Part shown: piece by piece, positions 14,588-22,311 of the stretch
Position numbering within the stretch: position 1 is the stretch's first letter
Layout: the number at the start of each line of letters is the position of its first letter
Assembly (NCBI GenBank): GCA_024277115.1
Contig: JAJRVW010000120.1
Location: 1-42,413, forward strand
DNA length: 42,413 nucleotides
Direction of reading: 5' to 3'
Source: Calditrichota bacterium
GTDB taxonomy: Bacteria; Calditrichota; Calditrichia; Calditrichales; J004
Made by a program: the position numbers and the translations under genes
Notes under the pieces: generated by a model
What the model was told of the DNA's origin: nothing
The model's input: only the letters and a program-made list of their open reading frames with translations
Databases searched by the model: none

Positions 14588-15997
14588 TTAAATCCATTGG
14601 GTATGAAAAAACTGGCCGCTTGGCTTGTCGATCCGTTCATAGCTGTGGGCGCCAAAATAATCGCGTTGTGCCTGAAGCAGATTGGCCGGTAAACGGTCGC
14701 AACGGTAACTATCATAATAAGCCAGGGCGCTGCTAAAAGCCGGTACGGGAATCCCTAACTCGACAGATTTTGAGATAACCTTGCGCCATGCGTCTTGCGC
14801 CTGGTCGATTAACGAGGCAAAATAATCATCCAGCAAAAGGTTGGCCAAGCCGCTTTCTTTCTCAAAAGCCGATTTTATATTATCAAGGAACCGGGCACGG
14901 ATAATACAACCCGCCCGCCACACCAGGGCAATAGTCCCAAAATTAAGCTTCCATCCATATTCTTTATCTGCAGCACGCATTAATTGAAAACCCTGTGCGT
15001 AAGAACAAACTTTTGATGCCAACAGGGCTTGCCGGATCATTTCAATAAACCCGGCACGGTCTCCATCATAAAAAGGTTGCGGGCCTTTCAGCTTTTTGGA
15101 GGCTACCATGCGTTCATCTTTTATGGCGGTGATTGTTCGCGAGAAGACCGCTTCGGCAATGGTCGGTACAGGCACCCCAAGATCAAGCGCGGAGATGCTT
15201 GTCCAGCGGCCTGTCCCTTTTTGGCCTGCCGTATCCAGGATAACATCGATTAGTGGAACATTGGTTTCGTCATCCCTTTTAGTTAAAATATCTGCGGTTA
15301 TTTCTATTAAATAACTGTTCAATTCCCCTTTATTCCATTCTTTAAATACGTTGTGCATCTCGTAGGAAGTCATGCCGAGAACACGGTCCATCAAAAAATA
15401 TGCTTCACAAATCAGTTGCATATCGGCATATTCGATACCGTTATGGACCATTTTAACAAAGTGACCGGCACCACCAGCGCCCACCCATTCTGCACAAGAT
15501 TGCCCGTCTTCTGTTTTTGCGGCTATGGCCTGCAAGATTGGCTTCACTAAAGGCCAGGCATTTGGATCACCACCGGGCATGATCGACGCCCCCAATAAGG
15601 CGCCTTCTTCTCCGCCACTAACTCCTGTTCCGATAAATAGAATGCCCTCTTTTTTTAACTCCCGCCAACGACGCTCTGTATCCTGAAAATGCGAATTCCC
15701 ACCATCAATAAGCAGGTCACCTTTTACCAAATTGACCTGTAGGGCATTTATCAATTCATCCACAGTACCTCCAGCAGGAACCATCAATAAAATTTTTTTT
15801 GGTGATTTTAACGTGTTTAGGAAAGATTTCTGATTATCAAAAACTTTTATTTTTTTATCGGAAAAACCTTTTTGTGCCGTTTCCTGCTTTTGTGGATCAC
15901 GGTCAAAACCAGCAACACTAAAACCATTTCGCTCTATATTTAGGGCAAGGTTTTGTCCCATCACCCCCAACCCGATCACACCAATATCACACAACAT
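14588..15997 (-). CDS. gnd: 6-phosphogluconate dehydrogenase, decarboxylating (probably NAD-preferring)
   Basis: A full-length 469-residue enzyme that oxidatively decarboxylates 6-phosphogluconate to ribulose 5-phosphate. The Rossmann motif GLGVMG is at 9-14. SGGEEGALLG (127-136) and HFVKMVHNGIEY (179-190, catalytic Lys182) form the active site, and the C-terminal helix region ends GAHSYERIDKPSGQFFHTQW. At the end of the second beta strand the sequence is GFDRDPQK, with Asp32 where NADP-linked enzymes have Asn (NRT/NRS); an acidic residue here generally selects NAD. AAAGGA precedes the ATG. It sits between the SDR and the LarA-like gene, which makes 6-phosphogluconate a likely intermediate of this operon. 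Confidence 0.95.
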   Translation of the reverse strand: MLCDIGVIGLGVMGQNLALNIERNGFSVAGFDRDPQKQETAQKGFSDKKIKVFDNQKSFLNTLKSPKKILLMVPAGGTVDELINALQVNLVKGDLLIDGGNSHFQDTERRWRELKKEGILFIGTGVSGGEEGALLGASIMPGGDPNAWPLVKPILQAIAAKTEDGQSCAEWVGAGGAGHFVKMVHNGIEYADMQLICEAYFLMDRVLGMTSYEMHNVFKEWNKGELNSYLIEITADILTKRDDETNVPLIDVILDTAGQKGTGRWTSISALDLGVPVPTIAEAVFSRTITAIKDERMVASKKLKGPQPFYDGDRAGFIEMIRQALLASKVCSYAQGFQLMRAADKEYGWKLNFGTIALVWRAGCIIRARFLDNIKSAFEKESGLANLLLDDYFASLIDQAQDAWRKVISKSVELGIPVPAFSSALAYYDSYRCDRLPANLLQAQRDYFGAHSYERIDKPSGQFFHTQWI

Positions 15998-16036
15998 TTA
16001 TTTATCCTTTTGATTCGCTTTACCTTATCGTCCACC

Positions 16037-16870
16037 TTAAACACCACTATAGGCCGAAAAACCGCCGTCAACCGGAACAACAATTCCGCTAACAAAAGCC
16101 GAAGCATCCGAGATCAGCCAGATAATAGCCCCTAATAAATCATCGGGATCACCATAGCGGTTAAGGGGGGTGTGATCAATTATTGATTTGCCCCGCTCTG
16201 TCGGTTCCCCGGTTTTCTCATCCGTTAATAAAAAACGGTTTTGATTGGTAAGGAAGAATCCCGGCGCGATTGCATTTACCCGTATCTTTTGGGAATATTC
16301 CTGTGCTATGTGCACGGCCAGCCATTGTGTAAAATTACTCACCGCCGCCTTTGCTGCAGAATAGGCCGGGATTCGCGTAAGGGGCCGAAAAGCATTCATT
16401 GACGAGATGTTTAAAATATTTCCTTTTCCCTGGTCGGCAAAATATTTCCCGAATACCTGGCTCGGAATTACAGAGCCGTTAAGATTAAGCTTCATGACCC
16501 AATCAAAGGCATCTGCCGGGATGTCAAAAAAGCTTTGGCTTGCTGATGTAGTCGACTGGGGATGGTTCCCACCGGCACCGTTTATCAATATATCGATAGA
16601 ACCAAAACGTGTTAAAATTTTATTCTTACAGGCCTCAAGGGCTTCTTTATCCAAAACATCGCAACGATAAACCTCATATTCGCCTTGAGCGTCGTCCAAC
16701 CTTTTAAGTATTTCACGGGATAGTTCCGTCCGCAAGTGCATAATGGCCAACCGCGCACCGAGCTGGGCCAAGCCGCAAGCTATTGCATTTCCGAGGACCC
16801 CACTTGCACCGGTTAATACAATCGTTTTACCTTTTAGTGAAAACAACGAACTTATTTCTTTATTTCCCAT
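16037..16870 (-). CDS. SDR-family D-mannonate (fructuronate) oxidoreductase
   Basis: A 277-residue classical short-chain dehydrogenase, cytoplasmic. TGASGVLG (20-27) binds the nucleotide, NGAG (97-100) is the family turn, and the catalytic Ser156/157-Tyr170-Lys174 lie in NISSMNAF and YSAAK. The C-terminal half, with PGFFLTNQNRFLLTDEKTG and VPVDGGFSAYSGV, closely follows the pattern I know from the SDR-type UxuB of Bacillus (YjmF), which reduces D-fructuronate to D-mannonate. Gluconate 5-dehydrogenase is the nearest alternative. GGAG precedes the ATG. Placement right after uxaE supports the fructuronate role. Confidence 0.82.
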   Translation of the reverse strand: MGNKEISSLFSLKGKTIVLTGASGVLGNAIACGLAQLGARLAIMHLRTELSREILKRLDDAQGEYEVYRCDVLDKEALEACKNKILTRFGSIDILINGAGGNHPQSTTSASQSFFDIPADAFDWVMKLNLNGSVIPSQVFGKYFADQGKGNILNISSMNAFRPLTRIPAYSAAKAAVSNFTQWLAVHIAQEYSQKIRVNAIAPGFFLTNQNRFLLTDEKTGEPTERGKSIIDHTPLNRYGDPDDLLGAIIWLISDASAFVSGIVVPVDGGFSAYSGV

Positions 16871-16937
16871 TAAGTCTCCAGATATTAAAATAGAAGAGTG
16901 GCCATATAGGTTTCTATATTATTTTTTTACTTTTCTT

Positions 16938-18182
16938 TTACAAAAAAACAGGCCTGATATGACGTTCAAAAAGATTTTCAGTGACATTCCTGGCAATAAT
17001 GACCTCATTTTCTTCAAGGGCCTTTAGATAGGTTTCTTCCATCTGAGCTGCAATTTTATAGCCAACATGCAATAACTGCCGGAAATGCAGGTTATAATTT
17101 AGATTACTTTGATCGTGACGAAGAGATTGGGAAAATTTTGCCCCGTCCCATTTTTCCACTTCTTCGTAGGCTGGTAATTTTTCTTTGTCAATATCGATTA
17201 CTGTTGCATAAGGCTTGCATAATTCGTCATAGCGGTTTAAGGATTCTTTGTAAACATTCTTGGCAATTTCAAGGCCTTCGCCACCTGCTTCGGCCAATCC
17301 GATTAATTCTTCCAGCCAGGTCGTCCCGGCGGTTTTTATGTGCAGGCCGCTATCAAATTTTTGTATTGCCTGCCGAACAATGGGATAAATGGAAAATTTA
17401 TCGCTGCCGGAATGAATGCTTAATTTAAGGTTTTTCGGCAACCCAAATTCTTGCACAGCTAATTGAATGACCGCTAAATCCTGTTCAAATTCGGCTTCAA
17501 ACTTTTTAAGGCTTCCTACATAATCCACGCCTTTATTAAAACGTCCGCTAAATTTGGGTGCAATTGTTTGCAGGGGCACATTTTCGTTGGCCAATGCGGC
17601 CAAGATCAAAAAGAGCTCTTCAGGGCTTTGCGGCTCATCTGTCTCGTCCATCGATACTTCTGCCACAAAAAAATGGCATGCTGTTTTTTGTTCAATATAA
17701 CGATATATCCTTCCAGCCTCCTGGGCGGCATAGAGATATTTTTCTGCTACATTTTGTATCAATGGTTCATCAATTTCTATCCGGGTTTCAATAACCGGTA
17801 ACATAACCTTGCCAACATATTTTTTACACGATTTAACAAAATCATCTACAAAGGCCGGTTCAGCTTTTTTACCAATATAATCGGCGACATCAATTGTAAA
17901 AAAATCACAACTTTTAATAAAAAAATCGACATTCGTAAGATTTATATGGTCCGCATCCAGGAAGTATGGATCGTGCCAACCAAGGCTTTTTACAGCAAGG
18001 TCCACTTGTTTTTGCATCGCATCGGGCTGACTGCCAATTATTTGGTGTTCCCTGTGCGATTTATTCCATACCGGTGTTATGGAGACACCGGCAAGTTTGG
18101 CATTAACTATGGCTTCTAGTTGTGCTTTTGCCTGATGGGCGAAACGATCGCCAACCCCAAATGAATATTTATTTAACTCCAT
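16938..18182 (-). CDS. uxaE: Tagaturonate epimerase (UxaE family)
   Basis: A 414-residue cytoplasmic enzyme of the family that converts D-tagaturonate to D-fructuronate, first described in Thermotoga. Recognisable blocks are YSFGVGDRFAHQAKAQ (6-21), GWHDPYFLDADHI (68-80), FVAEVSMDETDEPQSP in the middle, LSIHSGSDKFSIYP and HIKTAGTTWLEE. The clustered His and Asp residues in DADH and HSGSD suggest a metal site. It replaces the UxaB-UxaA branch and lets galacturonate join the glucuronate route. It lies between uxaC and the mannonate oxidoreductase, exactly the pathway order. Shine-Dalgarno AAAGGG is upstream. Confidence 0.88.
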   Translation of the reverse strand: MELNKYSFGVGDRFAHQAKAQLEAIVNAKLAGVSITPVWNKSHREHQIIGSQPDAMQKQVDLAVKSLGWHDPYFLDADHINLTNVDFFIKSCDFFTIDVADYIGKKAEPAFVDDFVKSCKKYVGKVMLPVIETRIEIDEPLIQNVAEKYLYAAQEAGRIYRYIEQKTACHFFVAEVSMDETDEPQSPEELFLILAALANENVPLQTIAPKFSGRFNKGVDYVGSLKKFEAEFEQDLAVIQLAVQEFGLPKNLKLSIHSGSDKFSIYPIVRQAIQKFDSGLHIKTAGTTWLEELIGLAEAGGEGLEIAKNVYKESLNRYDELCKPYATVIDIDKEKLPAYEEVEKWDGAKFSQSLRHDQSNLNYNLHFRQLLHVGYKIAAQMEETYLKALEENEVIIARNVTENLFERHIRPVFL

Positions 18183-18300
18183 GAAAACCCTTTCTTTTCA
18201 AATAACTTATTTCAATACCGGTTGATATGTTTGACACAATAAAAACATCCTCTATACTTTTCGTTAAGCTAAAAGGCATTGCCATTACCAAAACTATCTT

Positions 18301-19713
18301 CTATAATTTATAGGCTTCTTTCGCCAGGCTATAGGCCAGTACCTTGCCAAGAACCTTTGCCTCTTCTATATCTATAATGTGACGGGCCACCTGCCTGGCC
18401 AAATAATTGGAATCTATCCGGCGGCTCAAATCATGACGCGACGGTATGGAAAGAAAAGCGCGCGTATCATCATTAAAACCAACTGTATTATAGAAACCAG
18501 CTGTTTCTGTAACCATCTGCCGGTATCGCGCCATCCCTTCAATACTATCATGAAACCACCAGGCCGGCCCGAGTTTCATAGCCGGATAATGACCTGCCAG
18601 CGGTGCGAGCTCGCGTGTGTAAGTGGCTTCATCCAGCGTAAAAACAATCAGGTTAAAACCGGGATTATTGCCATAAGAGTTCAACAGGGTACGGAGGTTG
18701 TTGGTATATTCTGTTTGAACTGGAATATCGCACCCTTTATCTAATCCAAATTTTTTAAAAATAGCATTATTATGGTTTCGTAATGAACCCGGATGGATTT
18801 GCATTACCAGCCCATCATCAATACTCATACACGCCATTTCCATCAACATGTGCGCGGTAAAGAGATGCGCATCATTTATATTGGCCTGCCCTTTTAGCGC
18901 ACGTTGAAAAATAGTATCCGCTTCTTTTTCGCTTAGTTTATGTGTAAAGGGCGAAAACACCCCCTGATCCGTTGATGTTGCGCCCATTTTCTTAAAATAG
19001 GCCCGTCGTTTTTTGAGGGCCAGTATAAGGCTTTGAAAAGAGGTAATTTCCATCCCGGATGCTTTTTCCAGCTTCTCGATTTCCAGCTTCCAGCCGGGCA
19101 TAAGTATATTAACGACCGCATCCGGCCTAAACGCAGGCACAACCCTTCCATCCCACGCGGATTGCAGTATGGTCTTATGATGCTCCAGGGAATCTGCGGC
19201 GCCATCGGTCGTACTAAGGACTTCAATGTTAAATTGTTCAAATAAGGCGCGTGGCCTAAACTCGGGGGATTTCAATTTTTCCTGGATTTCATCATACAGG
19301 CGCATTGCATTGTCGGCATCCGGCTTCTTGTTTATCTCTAATACCTCTGCAAATTCATGCTCGAGCCATGCCCCGGTTGGTGTTCCGGTAAAAAGGTGGA
19401 AGTTACTGGAAAATATCTGCCAAATTTTACGGTGATCTTTTTCGACATGGCTTCCATCTATTGTTGGGACACCAAGCTTTTCCAATGGAATTCCCTGAGA
19501 ATAAAGCATTCGAAAAATATAATGATCCGGGATTAGAAGAAGCTCTGTCGGGTCGGGAAACGGTAAATTATCCGCTAAAAGCTGTGGGTCAACATGACCA
19601 TGCGGGCTAATAATCGGTAAATTTTTAACATTTTCATACAAGGCCCTTGCAATGTTTCGTACTTTTGGCTCAGGATCAAAAAAACGATCAGGATGAAGTT
19701 CAAACACACTCAT
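18301..19713 (-). CDS. uxaC: Uronate (glucuronate/galacturonate) isomerase
   Basis: A 470-residue amidohydrolase-fold isomerase acting on D-glucuronate and D-galacturonate, giving fructuronate and tagaturonate. HPDRFFDPEP near the start and SPHGHVDP (36-43, His38 and His40) are the UxaC N-terminal motifs. Further marks are AWLEHEFAEVL, LSTTDGAADSLEHH and the C-terminal GFNDDTRAFLSIPSRHDLSR. The length equals the family norm. The start codon overlaps the lacI stop (ATGA), so the two are translationally coupled and probably share the operator upstream of lacI. An 118-base gap follows before uxaE. Confidence 0.95.
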   Translation of the reverse strand: MSVFELHPDRFFDPEPKVRNIARALYENVKNLPIISPHGHVDPQLLADNLPFPDPTELLLIPDHYIFRMLYSQGIPLEKLGVPTIDGSHVEKDHRKIWQIFSSNFHLFTGTPTGAWLEHEFAEVLEINKKPDADNAMRLYDEIQEKLKSPEFRPRALFEQFNIEVLSTTDGAADSLEHHKTILQSAWDGRVVPAFRPDAVVNILMPGWKLEIEKLEKASGMEITSFQSLILALKKRRAYFKKMGATSTDQGVFSPFTHKLSEKEADTIFQRALKGQANINDAHLFTAHMLMEMACMSIDDGLVMQIHPGSLRNHNNAIFKKFGLDKGCDIPVQTEYTNNLRTLLNSYGNNPGFNLIVFTLDEATYTRELAPLAGHYPAMKLGPAWWFHDSIEGMARYRQMVTETAGFYNTVGFNDDTRAFLSIPSRHDLSRRIDSNYLARQVARHIIDIEEAKVLGKVLAYSLAKEAYKL

Positions 19714-20741
19714 AACTTATCGCCCTCTTTTAAACAGGTATCGCAAATAACCAGTTTTGTAGGTAGTTTTATATTTTGTGTCCCGGTTTCCCCATTTTTT
19801 ATTTCATCGATTAAGAGCTTTATTGCTGTTTGGCCAATTTCCGGTACAGGTTGCTGCATAAATGTTAATGCCGGTTGCATAAAACGGTTATACCCACTAC
19901 CACCAAAACTGAGAATATCAACATCGCCGGGAACAGACAAGCCCAGCTCGTTTGCGGCAACTATTGCGCCCAATGCCACAGGAAAGGTTACGGCAAAAAT
20001 AATCTCCGGCAAGGGACCATTTTTGAAAATATTTTTAAATCCCCTATACCCATCCGCCTCGCCAAACCCACCTACTACAAACCATTTTTCCGAGAAGCTA
20101 AGGCCAAACTTTTTTAATGCATTTTTATAACCAAGGGCACGGTGGTAACCTATATTGCTGTTTTGGTAACCAGCAAGGTGCGCTATATTTTTATAGCCTT
20201 TTTTTGCTAAAAATGAAATGGCGTCATATGACCCTTGTTCATCATCAGTGGTCACACAACTAAAACCTAACCCACAAAGGACACGATCAAAAAAAACCAG
20301 GGGCACACCGCGTTTTAGAACCTTTTCAAAAATGGCCAGGTCTTTGGTATGTTCCGTAATGGATATAAGCAAACCGTCAACACGCATTGCCATTAATGTT
20401 TCTAAATGCTGTTGTTCATGTGCTTCATTTTCCTGTGAAACCGTCATTATAATTTCATAATTATTTTGATAGGCCGTTTTATAAATGGACTCTATGGCTT
20501 CGGCAAAAAAGTGGTGGGCAATTTTTGGCACAACAAGGCCAATCGTATTGGATTTTTTTGAAGAGAGGTTACGGGCCATAAAGTTTGGCACATAGCCAAG
20601 TTCCACGGCCGTTTCCTTAACACGTTTTTTTAATTTTGTGCTTATATCGGGGTGATCGCGCAATGCTTTGGAAACAGAAACTTTTGAAATGCTTAGTCTT
20701 TTGGCAATATCTGTTAGGGTAATCTGGGATTTAGACTTCAT
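19710..20741 (-). CDS. LacI-family transcriptional regulator, first gene of the hexuronate operon
   Basis: A 343-residue DNA-binding regulator. The N-terminal helix-turn-helix (ITLTDIAKRLSISKVSVSKA, residues 7-26) with the hinge helix YVPNFMARNLSSKKS is followed by a periplasmic-binding-type effector domain (IGLVVPKIAHHFFAEAIESI and VDGLLISI). The start is ATG at 20741 with no Shine-Dalgarno; the predicted leader is only about 24 bases and is filled by a palindrome, so leader length may matter for expression. Because its stop overlaps the uxaC start, it probably controls its own operon, with a uronate or a pathway intermediate as inducer. This is inferred from position. Confidence 0.93.
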   Translation of the reverse strand: MKSKSQITLTDIAKRLSISKVSVSKALRDHPDISTKLKKRVKETAVELGYVPNFMARNLSSKKSNTIGLVVPKIAHHFFAEAIESIYKTAYQNNYEIIMTVSQENEAHEQQHLETLMAMRVDGLLISITEHTKDLAIFEKVLKRGVPLVFFDRVLCGLGFSCVTTDDEQGSYDAISFLAKKGYKNIAHLAGYQNSNIGYHRALGYKNALKKFGLSFSEKWFVVGGFGEADGYRGFKNIFKNGPLPEIIFAVTFPVALGAIVAANELGLSVPGDVDILSFGGSGYNRFMQPALTFMQQPVPEIGQTAIKLLIDEIKNGETGTQNIKLPTKLVICDTCLKEGDKL

Positions 20742-20774
20742 TTACTTAACCGATAAAGTGATCGTTTAAGTAAA
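20741..20774. promoter_or_regulatory. Operator-like palindrome overlapping the lacI promoter and start codon
   Basis: Two 14-base arms, 20741-20754 (TTTACTTAACCGAT) and 20761-20774 (ATCGTTTAAGTAAA), match as an inverted repeat in 13 of 14 positions with a 6-base spacer. The palindrome begins on the first base of the lacI start codon and reaches into the proposed -10 box, where a bound LacI-family dimer would block transcription. The site is longer and more widely spaced than a typical LacI-family operator, so only its inner part may be contacted. Autorepression is inferred. Confidence 0.7.
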
Positions 20775-20800
20775 GTACATTTTCAAAATTCCTTTGTCAA
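20772..20800 (-). promoter_or_regulatory. Sigma70-type promoter for the lacI-uxaC operon
   Basis: On the minus strand a perfect -35 box TTGACA (20800-20795) is followed after 17 bases by TACTTT (20777-20772), four of six matches to the -10 consensus. The predicted start of transcription is near 20765, giving a leader of about 24 bases. The spacing and the overlap with the palindrome support the call. Confidence 0.6.
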
Positions 20801-21209
20801 ATTATTCTAAATTATTGACACATATAAAATATATATTTCCATTACTTATCTGTCCTGTTGTATAAGAATGGAAGACAAAAGACAGGAACCGTCCACTTTG
20901 ACAGGAATGTATTCTTTACAATGTATTTAGGGGAAATTACTTACTTGGGCCGATCAAGACAGGTTTCTATTTGCTCAAGTGTATTGAGAATTGGCAAAAG
21001 TTCAGCAACTTTTTGAACAGGCCAGCTTGGAAGTTTATAGTGAGTCTCTTCAAGGTAGGCTAAAGGTTCGATAGCCTGTTGTTATGCCTTGGACATGAGT
21101 GAAAACCTAAGCCATGGCGCTTTGCAAGTGAAGGTATTTATAGGCTTCATTTAACGGTAAGAGCAAGTCACATACCGCTGTTATCCAACCATTGGTAATA
21201 GACCTGGCT
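20801..21209. other. Gene-free stretch with reading-frame remnants and GACAGGAA repeats
   Basis: No intact gene is seen. On the minus strand one frame (about 21208-21110) reads through NGWITAVCDLLLPLNEAYKY and another (about 21070-20940) reads EPLAYLEETHYKLPSWPVQK and stops at a TAA near 20940; both look protein-like but lack start signals, so they may be fragments of a decayed gene that I cannot identify. Nearby, GACAGGAA occurs twice (20881-20888 and 20900-20907) around ACCGTCC, similar to short intergenic repeats. The AT-rich block 20805-20840 could assist the lacI promoter. Confidence 0.4.
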
Positions 21210-22304
21210 TTATATAAGGTTGCCACTGTCCGGGTGGAAGAAATGTACATTGGCAGGCTTAAATACTAATTTCAATTTCTCCCCAGATATAACATTAACA
21301 TCAGGTGGGCAGCGCACTGTTAACCTGCTACTCGCAGTAGAAAAATGTACAAAAGTCTCGTTCCCCATTGGTTCTACCAGTTCAGACAAAACATCTATTG
21401 CAGGTAATTCAGATAAATTATCAGTCTGAATTAACAGGTGTTCAGGCCGAAGGCCTAAAATAACTTTGCTACATTGGGCATTATGCATTTTTCTGGAAAT
21501 ATTGTCATCAAGTGTCCATTCCATTTCATTTATTTTTAAAACAAAATGGGTACCTTTATCGAGAAGCTCGCCAATGAGAAAGTTCATGCCCGGGCTCCCG
21601 ATAAAACTTGCCACAAATTTGTTTATGGGTTTATTATAAAGTTTTAGAGGCGAGTCGAATTGTTGAACCCGTCCTTCACTTAGTACAACAATTCTATTCC
21701 CCATGGTCATCGCTTCCACCTGATCATGGGTTACATAAATCATAGTTGTGCCCAATTGTTTGTGTAGTTTGGATATCTCCAAACGCATTTGTACCCTTAA
21801 TTTAGCATCTAAATTACTTAAAGGTTCATCAAATAAAAAAACTGCCGGCTTCCGTACAATGGCGCGCCCAACTGCTACACGTTGCCTTTGTCCCCCGGAA
21901 AGTTGTTTTGGTTTTCTTTGAAGGAGGTCCCTCATATCTAAAATATCGGCTGCCTCTAGTACACGTTTTTCGATCTCCTTTTTGGCATATTTCCGTAATT
22001 TAAGGCCAAATGCCATGTTTTGGTAGACTGTCATATGGGGATATAGGGCATAATTTTGAAAGACCATTGCAATATCCCTATCCTTTGAGGGAATATTGTT
22101 CACAATGGTATCACCAATTTTTATTATGCCTTCACTTATTTCTTCCAATCCGGCAATCATTCGTAACAGTGTTGATTTTCCGCAGCCGGAAGGCCCAACC
22201 AAAACAACAAACTCACCATCTTCTATCTGTAAAGTTACCTTTTCTACCGCTTTTGTTTAAGCATCATAAACCTTTGTCACATTCGTTAACCCAACATTTG
22301 CCAT
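21210..22304 (-). pseudogene. MsmX/UgpC-type sugar ABC transporter ATPase with an in-frame stop at codon 16
   Basis: The frame from ATG 22304 spans 364 codons, the family's usual length, and starts with a GAGG Shine-Dalgarno. It reads MANVGLTNVTKVYDA, then TAA at 22259-22257, then TKAVEKVTLQIEDGEFVVLV and GPSGCGKST (Walker A). LSGGQRQRVAVGRA (signature), FLFDEPLSNLDAKLR (Walker B) and VTHDQVEAMTMG (switch) follow, with a TOBE-like C-terminal region. Everything after the stop is intact. Restart at a TTG (22202) just before Walker A would lose the first strands and the A-loop Tyr, so such a product would probably not work. It is the last gene of the mannoside operon and would have powered its two permeases. 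It could also be a consensus sequence error. Confidence 0.85.
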
Positions 22305-22311
22305 AACCGCC

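Noticed and set aside
13306-14715. Longer start for the LarA-like gene at 14715
   Set aside because: It would overlap gnd by 128 bases, and the added residues are just the gnd C-terminus read in another frame; the ATG at 14583 fits the family start.
20910-21209. Transposase or other mobile-element fragment
   Set aside because: The protein-like pieces match no transposase motif I know, and no terminal inverted repeats or target duplications are visible.
21210-22202. ABC ATPase as an intact 330-residue protein starting at TTG 22202
   Set aside because: It would begin at Walker A and lack the first strands and the A-loop; the upstream frame with a good Shine-Dalgarno at 22304 shows the missing N-terminus.
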